DNA of 64,000 nucleotides from Naematelia aurantialba (lineage: Eukaryota > Basidiomycota > Tremellomycetes > Tremellales > Naemateliaceae), in contig JAKFAO010000001.1 in NCBI GenBank assembly GCA_021527695.1, positions 620,001-684,000 of the forward strand, given 5' to 3'. Of the stretch, positions 55,351 through 64,000 are shown piece after piece; position 1 is the stretch's first letter, and each line of letters starts with the position of its first letter. Made by a program: the position numbers and the translations under genes. A model generated the notes under the pieces. It saw nothing but the letters and a program-made list of their open reading frames with translations, was not told the DNA's origin and did not search any database.

Positions 55351-56555
55351 ATGCTGGTGAAGATCTCAGACGCTCGCGGCAAGACGTCGAGGAAGATGGC
55401 CTCGAGTCTCCGGAGCGGATCTGAGAGGTCGAAGGCCCAGAAGAAGGGGCCGTCGAGGTGGAGATCTAGAGCGATCTTCTCGTGTGAAGTTGGTGTCAGA
55501 GACGTTTGGCACTCCAGGTGGAATATGTACAAGCTTGAGGTATAAGGAGAACAAGTGTTTCGCTGCAGTGAATGCAATGTCAAAATGCAAAGCAAGGTAT
55601 AGGAAGATCAACAGTTTCGGATTGGAGAACGTGTCTTCTCGCGGTGGAGGTCTTTCCAGTCGATTTTCTCGGTATCCACAACACGCGACGCGTTGCTCAC
55701 GTTTGCGGATCGGACTGCCTGATAGACAAGGAAAGCTGGGGCTGAGGGGCTCACATCGAGGGAGGCCAAACAATGCATGACAGACAATACAAACATGGAT
55801 ATATCCTAGCTATGGACCGGGAACGACACGGATACTGACGCGTCCGGTGAGTAGTAGGTAAGCCACACTCCATGGGAAGGAGGGGCCCAGGCTCTTTGTT
55901 GGTGACATGAAAATCGCAAACGATTTGGGTATAGCATCGTCCGCAGAGTGTTAGACACCGGATTGTTGCAAGGAGGTAAAGGAGATTGGTTGTCAAGAAT
56001 TCGGCAGCTTGGTATTGGGGCTTACAGGACCAATCGACGCCTAGATCGCGGTTGCCTGGACGTCGAATGTGCCCATACGTCCTAGTTGAACGCCAAATTG
56101 TGTTAATCGCAATAGAATGTACGTGAGATAGAGTGTCTTGCGCCTGTGAAGTATCTCTCCGTTTGGCGAAGCGCCCAGGAAACATAGCAAAAAAACGCAA
56201 GCTCGTCGTAAAGGTATAACCGATACTCGGATAATCGCTCTTCGCTGCTTGACCGGGTACGCTGACACCGGGATGAGGGTGGGCGCCAAAAGTCTTCCAG
56301 CGGTCTGTTGGAGTGAGAGGGATGAATGAGTGAGGGTCCAGACTAGGGACGAAGATTCCGGATGCTAGGGATGATTCCCCAAACTTGTGCTGCTGTCAAT
56401 ATGGTTAATATATTAGTGTGTATCGGTCAGCAGGAGATTCATTCCCAAGTTGCTCTTCCCGGGAAATGCTTGCATGCCGAGTATACACTGCCATAGACGT
56501 CAGCGTACGCTTCTTGGCAACAGCATTTTCACTCACGGATTGATTTGACACGACA
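55351..56555. other. Intergenic, 1.2 kb
   Basis: This lies between the start of the ankyrin-BTB gene and the end of rpt3, both on minus. Several frames of 80-150 codons exist on both strands but none has a recognisable motif or consistent splicing. It probably holds the promoter and 5' UTR of the BTB gene and the 3' UTR of rpt3. Confidence 0.4.
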
Positions 56556-58406
56556 TCACCGGTCTGAAGGAGAAATGCATCAGCGCGTGCTTGACTAGGT
56601 CGTGAGCAGCCTTACAGAACTCGTGAGTATCGTCTCCTCTTTTGACAGTGCTCTGCAGGAAGAAGCAAAGATCAGCGCACATTCATAAAATCCTAGCCTG
56701 TATTTCGCGGCCACATGGTAAAACGCCGAATTACCGGGTGGGTGGCGGATTGATGCTCACCTTCCAAGCTTCCTCAAAGTCGATAGGAAGAATCACATAA
56801 CGGTTCTTGCGCACAGCTATGCAGGTGTTAATGTCCGATATGACGATGAGATAAGCTGCTGACCTTGAAGACCAGCGGCTTGACAGATTGAAGAGATCTC
56901 GGCCGAACTGAGACGATCCGGTCGCGAAACATCTAGCAGGATGTCAGCGCGTCCAAGTCAGGATTGCAGGGACTTGCAGTCTTCAAGATCCACATCGGGT
57001 CCAAGGTTCATCTTCGAGGTGACAGTCTGGAAGATGAGACGCCTTTCGCGACGGGACGGTAAGGGGAATTCGATCTTCCTGTCCAATCGACCAGGTCGGA
57101 GTAAGGCGGGATCGAGCGTATCTTGTCGGTTGGTCGCCATAATGACCTGGGTGCATGAGCTTACCTCCTTTGGTAAACGAGTAAACTCACCTTCACTGTA
57201 GTCTGCTGATCGAACCCGTCCATCTGGTTTAGAAGCTCCAGCAGGATACGCTGCACCTCTCTATCTGATCCAGTCTGCGCATCGAATCGCTTCGTCGCAA
57301 TCGCATCCACCTCATCGATGAAGATGATACAGGGTGAGTTTTCTCGAGCCAAGCGGAACACATCTCGAACCATACGCGGCCCCTAGAAGAAGTCAGCTCG
57401 GACACCAAAGACAGTAAGAGGAGGCATCACCTCTCCAAGGTATTTCTGCACGAATTCCGAACCAACGACACGAATGAAAGAAGCGGTTGTCGAATTGGCC
57501 ACAGCTTTCACCAGCATTGTCTTGCCAGTACCTGAACAAGTCAGCGGACGTCTTTAAAAAATGTATCCGCTCACCTGGTGGTCCGTACAATAAGACACCT
57601 CGAGGTGGGTCTATCCCGATCTTTCGGTACAGGTCCATCTACTCGCGTCAGTTTGGCTGTCCATATTAAAGCTGAATGATTGATGCTCACTTGGACAAGA
57701 GGAAGCTCCACTGCCTCTCTGATCTCCTGTTTCTGTGCATCTAGTCCACCGACGTCACTGTACTTCACATCCGGCTTCTCATCGGCACCCAGCATGGCGA
57801 TGGAGGAGTCTGCCTCCGGAGGGAGGATGTCGACAAGGGCATTCGAGTGGCGGTGGAGTGCGACGGAAGAGGATGGTTTGAGCAATTCGCGGTCTAGTGT
57901 GGAAAGGATGCGGACGACATAGTTCGATCCTGTCAAAGCCCAGTCAGCTCTGTTGGGGTGTTGGTGGTGGGGCCGAGTTACCAGTCGTACTGCCGACGAT
58001 AGCTCGCCGCTCATCGACTGGCTCTAGAAACTGTCCAATCACAAGCGGGACCGCTTGAATACGTTTGACCTCCTCTTGCGCCCGAAGGAGCTCTCTCCGA
58101 AGGTTATGCGTCTCGTCCCGAATGTACTCCTAGACGCTTGATGAGCTCGCTGACCAACAAAATGGATGTGGGGTTCCTGGAATGATGTAGCCTACCTCTT
58201 GCAGCTCCAAAAACTCCTTGTGAGCCTCTAATCGCTTCCATGTACTGTAGAGCTCCTCATCGCCCGCAGGAAGGGAGTTGAGCAGTGTCTGCTTGTCAGA
58301 TATTTGCGCTGGGAGTGTGGGATCCTGTGTTATGTGTCAGTCGAGCTCGCAGCACTTAATGCGACGAGCATACCTCGAGCTTGAGGTCGATGCCAATCTC
58401 CTCCAT
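56556..58406 (-). CDS. rpt3: 26S proteasome regulatory ATPase Rpt3
   Basis: One of six AAA ATPases in the base of the 19S particle, it unfolds ubiquitinated substrates. The start at 58406 ([11 protein letters not shown]) leads to an N-terminal coiled coil ([16 protein letters not shown]) and an OB fold. The ATPase follows: [19 protein letters not shown], Walker A GPPGTGKT, Walker [11 protein letters not shown], and [22 protein letters not shown]. The end is [15 protein letters not shown], then [11 protein letters not shown]. The terminal Tyr-Arg is reached through a last intron that splits the Tyr codon. [17 protein letters not shown] with a HEFYR-type end identifies Rpt3 rather than other Rpt subunits. 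At least ten introns. It shares a 235-bp divergent promoter with elf1. Confidence 0.94.
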
Positions 58407-58641
58407 TGTGATGTATGACGGAGGAGGGAGCGGAGAGAGAGAGCAGAGTATACCAGGCAAAGACGAGCAACGCGTACGCTTTGTGGGAGGACGGAGAATG
58501 GCTGAATCTCCGCGCGTGGCCCCCTTGCTGCCGCTGCTGCCTGCTTGTTTTCTTGCGTCTCTGTGTCACTCACTCTCCTTGTGAGATAGTCGAGCGGCTT
58601 TCTTCTTGACGCGCCTTGACTCCAAAGAACACGTCTTGGAA

Positions 58642-59391
58642 ATGGGGAAACGCAAGTCTTCAAGCAAGCCAGCACCGAAGAAGGCTGCAATACAACTTCG
58701 CGAGTTCTTACTGCGGCTCGCGTGAGAGATCTAACGGGACTAGCTACTACCTTCAAATGCATCTTTTGCAATGTTCAAAAGGTCACCGTGTCGATGTGAG
58801 ATTGCGGTATCCCTCTTAGCTTACTTATACATGCTGACCATGCTGCAGGGACAAGTCGAGTATGACGGGAACGTTGCGGTGTAAGCACTGCGAGCGCGAG
58901 TTCCGGTCTCCCATCAACAGTAAGCACAACCCTGGTCCGCCTAGAGCGGTTTTAATCATTCGCAGATCTTTCAGCACCTGTGGATGTATTCTGCGAGTGA
59001 GTGCTTCAACTCTATATGACCAGTACAACGGCTCACAAATGCAGCTGGGTAGATGCGGCAGAAGAGCTTCGTCAGAAGCAACCACAAAAACAGCGGTACG
59101 CTATCAGTCTCTCCAGACCCCTGCTTCATCTGGCTCATGCCTCCCAGACCAATCCGCCCGCCGTCGCCATTACAACACGGTGCTCAAGGAGGGGCGTCGA
59201 TGGACAGCCGCAGTCGGGAGGTCGACGCGGACGCAGATGCGGATGGGGAAGCTGAAGACGAGGACGACCGAGCCGCAGGACAGGACGCCGAGGGCGAAGA
59301 GGTGGATGAGGACGAGGACGAGGATGACGGACGGGACAAACGAAGGAGGGTGGTGGAGGATGACGATGAGGACGAGGATGAGGATGATTAA
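58642..59391 (+). CDS. elf1: Transcription elongation factor Elf1
   Basis: This small zinc-ribbon protein rides with RNA polymerase II. The start MGKRKSSSKPAPKK is the family signature. The ribbon is FKCIFCN...LRCKHCERE (two CxxC pairs), then APVDVF, DWVDAAEELR. The C-terminus is long and very acidic (EDEDD, DEDEDEDD runs, with KRRR between), which is unusual for animal Elf1 but common in fungal ones. Later introns splice cleanly. The junction between exon 1 (ending about 58683) and TTFKCIFC is not resolved. A good acceptor (CTAAC...ACTAG, 58743) is present, but no canonical donor keeps frame. Confidence 0.85.
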
Positions 59392-59592
59392 GGTGACCGG
59401 AAACGTCTGGGGACACACAGGTCTGGTGACCGATCACTTGTTATGAAACTGGGTCTCTGGTTTACGTATTGCATCGTCGTGATTCACGCATGTACATGTC
59501 AAGATTCACAAGTATAACCCTGCCTCGTGACTCTGAACTATCAGTCGAACTTGAATTCCTTTCCTCGCGGGACGCTTGGATAACGAGCATGG
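59392..59592. other. Convergent intergenic, 200 bp
   Basis: This contains only 3' ends of elf1 and the first orphan gene. Confidence 0.4.
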
Positions 59593-60365
59593 TCACATCC
59601 AGATTGGTGCACTGTGGCCTACAGTAACGCTGTTGTCTGTGTCGTCAGGATCCCTCGCCGCTTCGTTGACTGAAGAGGAGGATGCTGCAGCAATGCGGTG
59701 ACGCAAATTAACGACAGGGCCAGGAGCCACCGAGGCTGGGGTGCCAGCATGGGTCGTTTCTGAGCTGTTGCCGGCACTGCTGGGACCCGGTGTGTGATCC
59801 TCTCTTCCCAAAGAAGTCGCGCGTTTGTCCCTTCTTCTACAGCAGGATCCAAGGCTCTCAGTCACGTTCCGTTGAATGCCACGGGAAATCCAAGAGAGCT
59901 CTTGTGCTACATCTTTCGCAGCCTCTAGAGTTCGGTGTTGCAAAGTCGTGTGGTCCCGGTACTCGAACGAGACCTCGGGCCATTTACTGTTCAGACGCAA
60001 TGGCATCGTCGCGATGACACCCTCCATGTCACCACCCATCTCGGTATATGACGCAGCTCTGAGTCTGAGGTCAGCACACACCAGGATGGCATCTGACCAA
60101 GACGGAAAACACACATGAGCTGATTCATCTGATAGTGGAACGAGTCGACTTGACCCGTCCAGCTATGAAATTGAAGTACTTCGTCTTGGATACCAAAGTT
60201 GCCGTCGGGAACAATCAGTGGGTCTGTCGTTGCGGAATTATAGTAAAGTCTAAAGATCGTTTCTTGGTCGTAGACATCACGAACTAGCACAACATGGTAG
60301 GTGAAATCTTGAGAGGCAGTACTCTCTTGATCACCCTGGGAAATATTGGAAAGGGCGCTATCCAT
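59593..60365 (-). CDS. Orphan gene 1 of a three-gene cluster
   Basis: Two exons, 60115-60365 and 59593-60058, give 239 codons in frame. The start MDSALSNISQGDQ is an ATG inside a slightly longer frame. Exon 1 looks like a beta-rich domain (YHVVLVRDVYDQETIFRLYY, LQFHSWTGQVDSFHYQMNQL). Exon 2 continues with WPEVSFEYRDHTTLQHR, a helix and a Cys-Cys-basic motif (SCCRRRDKR), then a disordered Ser/Thr tail. There is no signal peptide or membrane span. I recognise no family. The next gene has the same layout, the same intron position and matching motifs. Confidence 0.65.
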
Positions 60366-60966
60366 CGTTCTCAATGCAAGTTGAAGATGGACGCCATGGG
60401 TGGCGACGGTTGCCTTTATAAGACTTTCTAAGACACCGAAAAGTCCCGCGTTTACTCTCGCATCTTTGTATCCTGTTGGGCTTCTTCATCGATCCTCTGA
60501 CACTCCACGGAGAGCTCGGGCAAGCTTCCTTAGACCGAGTCTCAATTCGCCACTTGGAGAGGATAAGGTGAAATCAAAGCTTCGGAAGTCTCTGTAAGGA
60601 GTATGCCAATGAGGCGGAGCTGTTCAACGGGCGGTGGAGGAGCTGGCAAAGGAGAGATGAGATGACCGAGCTCGGGACATCAGAGAGCGAGAAAAGCCCG
60701 TACTCTACTGCAGGCAAACGGTTCAACACGTCGCCACCAGGTCAGGGAGATTCCCTAACTTAGCACAGCTTAGGTGGATTGCTTTCGAGGTGTGGAGAAC
60801 ATTGTATAGCCTGAGATACATACTACCCCCTGTCGAAAGGCCCCAACGCATGCACCAAGCTTCTCTCTCATCAATCAGGCCCTGCAAGAGCATCCGCTGA
60901 CCATGTATTCATTTCTGCATTCACACCAGCGCTGCTGTTCTCGCAATGGATGTAGTGCCCAGGACC
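60366..60966. other. Intergenic, 600 bp
   Basis: This is the promoter region of orphan gene 1 and the 3' end of orphan gene 2. No repeat or RNA gene seen. Confidence 0.4.
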
Positions 60967-61790
60967 TCAGATGCTGTTCGAGGCGGCTGAAGCCTCAGAT
61001 GAGGCTGCGGTGGCGGCGTGCCTATGAACCAAAGTAGTCTGGCTGCCTTCTCCCTCGGAGCTGATGCCAGCATACTGCGTCGAGTTTGCTAGTACATCGT
61101 CCCGCTGCTCTCTTGTATGCGGGGCGGCAGTAGCTTGAGAGACATCCTCCTCATAGTGGGTCTTGCCGCCACTCCTCTTCTCCCTTCGGCAGCAAGATGT
61201 AAGGCCGACTTCTATGGATGAAACCGTCCCTTTGATATCTTCCAGGACCTCAGCAGCATCATGCAGAGCCGCGCCCATTCGATAAGACCACGTAGTCTTG
61301 TCGCGAAATTCGTAGGTGATTTGCGGACACTGCTCTTCGATGCGGGAGGCCAACAGGGGCATGATTCGATGCTTGTCACCGCTCGCCTCAGCATGCGCGT
61401 CTCGTCTAAGATGAGTCGTCAGTGCCGTGGGGTCTTCGAAGCATGTTGCGCACACTTACATGATCTGTGTCATGTTGTCGTTGAACCATGCTTTGCTCCA
61501 CGGAAACGGCGCAGCAATGAATTTCGGTTCGCCACCCTCGACGCAATAGGAAAGGCTGGGCGGGCCAATTTCACTCTTCCGATGGACAATTCGCCACTGC
61601 GCTTGCGAGTTGCCTGAAGTTTGCTGGCAGCTCACGTCCGTGGATAGAAATGACCATCCGAACTGGGTAAGACTTCAAAGCTCTGAGTATCCCGAATAAC
61701 GATTTTGCAGAAATCACGACAAGACCGGCTTGCTCAGTAATCTCGGAGATATTCCTTGGTGCACTGATCAGCTCAGCATCGTCAGCCCGA
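60967..61790 (-). CDS. Orphan gene 2 of a three-gene cluster
   Basis: The last exon ends at 60967. The conserved block is CPQITYEFRDKTTW...GLTSCCRREKR, clearly related to gene 1 (WPEVSFEYRDHTTL...SLGSCCRRRDKR). An intron of about 62 nt ends just before RDAHAEASGD, matching the gene 1 intron. Upstream exons code PFPWSKAWFNDNMTQI, QWRIVHRKSEIG and, over a 23-nt gap with GT-AG ends, LVVISAKSLFGILRALK. That gap is very short for an intron. The start codon was not found with confidence, so the upper boundary is approximate. Confidence 0.55.
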
Positions 61791-62209
61791 CCAGGATTCT
61801 ATCATGACGTAACAGATTGCTGAAATATCCTCCAAGCTTCGGGCGTGAGCACTCCCAGCAGAGGCCAGAAAGCCGTTTCGAAGCAATTAAGAAGACTCAG
61901 GCTGGAAGGATTCTGTGGAGCCCAGTGGCAGGCTCAAGTCGAACATGAGTGACACATGTACGGTGCACTGTGATCATCACGCCTCGCACGGTGCATGTAT
62001 GGTGCACCATTGCAGTGCTTCGTTCATCCGATTCAAGGGCATCTTTCATTGTCAACTAGGAGCCGGGATCAGGATACTCATTGCAGCACAAGGACGTCTT
62101 CCCACTACGGTATACTCTCATTGGTGTGCCGTTCGACCCTGTGATCTCCATCTTCCTCTGCTGCCCTCGTCTCGTCCATTCTCCCATACTGTGTGTTCTG
62201 TAAGTCAGG

Positions 62210-62946
62210 CTAAGTCTGCGGCTCCGAGGGTTTCGCATCTGCGGAAGTCGGAGCTGGGCTGCCGAGTCCTCTCGACCCCGAGTGCGAAGCAACGTCGACG
62301 TCAGTGACAGGATCCGCCTCTTCCTCGATGCTCGGATCAACAGCCCTGAGTTCAAATGCGACGTCGTCGCCAAAATCCACCTTGACCTCGTCGTGGATAC
62401 GACTTGCAATCGATTCGCACTGTTCCTCCCAGTCGGCAGTGTCGGCAGTGCCCACCGACTCCTGATGCGCGTACAGACTGTCAGCATTATCAGCACCGAC
62501 CACGACGCCTGGCTCCCAAAACACGCTTTGCGCTCGCATACTTACCACAACATCCAGAGGTAGCTTCTCGCGTCGCCGTCGTACCTGATTTGCTCGGCCG
62601 CAAGGCGCGTGGACTCTGGGCGCGAATCGCCAATCGTCGAGAACCGCAGTCTAGGCGGGTCCCCGCCGATGGCGAAGCGCGAGGTGGCGAAATTGGATCC
62701 TGGCAGGTCGCTATCCTGGTTACCTTCCAGCCCGAACGTGACGGACCATTCCCCCTCTTGCGACATTGGATACACCACGGTCAGTTTCTTGGTCAAGCCC
62801 TCAATCTCCGTTCTTGGGTCCGGCAGAGCGGTGGCTGGAGACGAGCCTGTCAGGGCAGACGGGGTGGGCACAAAAAACGTCACAGGGCCCTTCTTGACCG
62901 TGATGACGGTAGAGTGAGTGCCCGGTTCCGTGACAGCGCTGCTCAT
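62210..62946 (-). CDS. Orphan gene 3 of a three-gene cluster
   Basis: Two exons, about 62546-62946 and 62210-62477, give 223 codons. The start is MSSAVTEPGTHS. Exon 1 is beta-rich (STVITVKKGPVTFF, GEWSVTFGLEGN, SRFAIGGDPPRLRFST) and aligns loosely with exon 1 of gene 2 (SYCVEGGEPKFIAAP). Exon 2 (SIASRIHDEVKVDFGDDVAFELR) matches the segment before the conserved block of genes 1 and 2 in length and pattern. The SCCRR motif is absent and the tail is acidic instead. It is a diverged member of the same family by layout and intron position; sequence support is weak. Confidence 0.6.
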
Positions 62947-63447
62947 AGCCCGTGATGTGCTGGGCAAGTGGTCCATTATCAGTTACTGGCTGGGTCAGTG
63001 AGAGGAGAAGAATGGTGAGGGACAGCCTGCTCTTCCCACAGTGCCGCGTATTCATATGCTCCAAGGTTGCCTTCTCATCGGGTGAACACGGACTACAGAA
63101 CAGAATCTTGAAACGTCAAGCGAGTAGGTGGAGCGTTTCGAGCCTGGGTGGAGCACTCGAAGCCTTCGCCTGCTCGACAAAAGGAGGTCGACGAGCCTGT
63201 AGTATGTGCATCAAATGCACAACAGATGACTGAGAAAGGCATGTGAAATAGTGGCATGACGGTGCGAGGTATACCAAGTCGCCACAATTAGTCTACTACC
63301 ATGCGACCACAGTCAATGTCCTTTGCTTCACCTCTCTACAAATAGTCCATTGTCCTGTCCGTCGATGCCAACCCTCGGAACAAACTCCTCAGTGTCAGTA
63401 CTTCGGCGCTCATTCCTCAGTGCCAATTTTCGGCGCCAATTCCTTGG

Positions 63448-63525
63448 TCCGACTAAAATCCCCCCACAGGCAGCTCGACCAACCTGTTCCGACTAAAATC
63501 CCCCCACAGGCAGCTCGACCAACCT
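63448..63525 (+). repeat. Two-copy 40-bp tandem duplication at the 3' end of the LIM gene
   Basis: The unit around GACTAAAATCCCCCCACAGG repeats with period 40. One copy encodes the last residues and stop of the LIM gene; the other lies just beyond the stop. Confidence 0.85.
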
Positions 63526-64000
63526 CGTCCTCCTCTTCTCTGCGCGCAGAAGCAGATCCCTGCCCAGCCCATTCGCGCCTCCCCCTCCACCTGAACCAGC
63601 ACCAACACCAGCCCCAGCACCGCCCCCACTAACCCTTCTCAGCGCCTCCTGGACGTGTCGCTCGCAGTACCGCCCTCCGGCGACCTCGTAGTACTCGTCC
63701 ATGGATTCTCGGCACGACTGGGCGCCCGAAACGCCGCCCCTGTGATCGCACTTCAGGTGGCCGGGATGGAAGCGCTGTGCATTCGGAGCGGGCGTTAGGA
63801 TGCATGGCCCCTCGATCGGTCGGCGGCACGACGACGACGCGCACAGGGTACCGCTATTCATGATTAGTTCGGCGATTCTCATTCTAGATGTACAGCAGGG
63901 ACTCACTTTTCCTCGTGGTAGTGCATCTGACACCACGGTTTCCCAGCGTGGACATAGAAGCTGTCACCCTCGAAGGGGCGATCGCATCGAGTACAGGTAA
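63493..64000 (-). CDS. LIM-domain protein, C-terminal part (cut by window end)
   Basis: The gene enters from beyond 64000. Visible are a LIM zinc module (CTRCDRPFEGDSFYVHAGKPWCQMHY) and, after a short intron, a second module with unusual spacing (CASSSCRRPIEGPC, FHPGHLKCDHRGG, YYEVAGGRYCERH). A Gly/Ala-rich stretch and a short basic tail ending RLVELPVGGF follow. LIM modules bind proteins; in fungi paxillin-like LIM proteins act in polarity and cytokinesis. The number of upstream LIM domains cannot be seen, so no gene name is given. Confidence 0.85.

Noticed and set aside
55484..56289. Small genes in the 1.2-kb gap before rpt3
   Set aside because: Frames on both strands overlap and none splices consistently or shows a domain; left as non-coding.
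1..64000. CRISPR array, operons, riboswitches, rRNA genes
   Set aside because: None seen. The tandem repeats present are intronic or promoter minisatellites with no spacer pattern, and the genome is eukaryotic.

Overview
The window is nuclear DNA of a filamentous basidiomycete. The genes are closely packed on both strands and split by many short GT-AG introns with CTAAC/CTGAC-like branch sites. The long terminal repeat (LTR) retroelements are of fungal type. Protein flavour and gene structure suggest an Agaricomycete, possibly a Rhizoctonia/Ceratobasidium relative, but the species is an inference. No viral, bacterial or organellar DNA was recognised.

Layout. (1) 109-2425: an uncharacterised four-exon gene whose frame is broken by one in-frame TGA. 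(2) 2442-18826: a 16.4-kb nest of retroelements. The outer layer is a Ty1/copia element with 118-bp LTRs and TTTCG target duplications. Into it were inserted a minus-strand solo LTR (TSD CCTCG), a plus-strand solo LTR of the same family (TSD GGAGG), and a badly deleted chromovirus remnant whose 3' LTR was itself hit by an inverted sister LTR (TSD CGTTC). The first solo LTR was then split at its TATA box by a complete chromodomain Gypsy element (3165-10989) with identical LTRs, intact gag and pol, and TSD ATATT. (3) 18914-64000: conserved housekeeping genes. In order these are AP-3 mu, a WD-repeat protein, DNA polymerase zeta (rev3), a mitochondrial Mg2+ channel (mrs2), F-actin capping protein beta, a LACTB2-type metallo-beta-lactamase, a coiled-coil protein, a Rheb-like GTPase, GALT, a low-molecular-weight protein tyrosine phosphatase, two low-complexity proteins, an ankyrin-RCC1-BTB protein, proteasome ATPase Rpt3, Elf1, a cluster of three related orphan genes, and a LIM-domain gene cut by the window end.

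The host genes do not form a pathway; they are ordinary neighbours sharing divergent promoters or convergent 3' ends. The accessory interest is in the retroelement nest. The intact Gypsy element shows a 13-nt self-complementarity between its predicted RNA 5' end and the site just after the 5' LTR, the arrangement known for Tf1-type self-priming. It also carries a spliced antisense gene. Both that gene and the 3' extension of the copia polyprotein encode a cysteine pattern close to a fungal Zn(II)2Cys6 cluster. The copia element has a long match to the 5' half of a tRNA-Lys just after its LTR.

In the host part the strongest oddity is the phosphatase gene. Its catalytic P-loop can only be assembled through a 3-nt exon and a 6-nt exon. 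Coordinates of splice sites were counted by hand and checked by reading-frame arithmetic where stated; a few may be off by a base.
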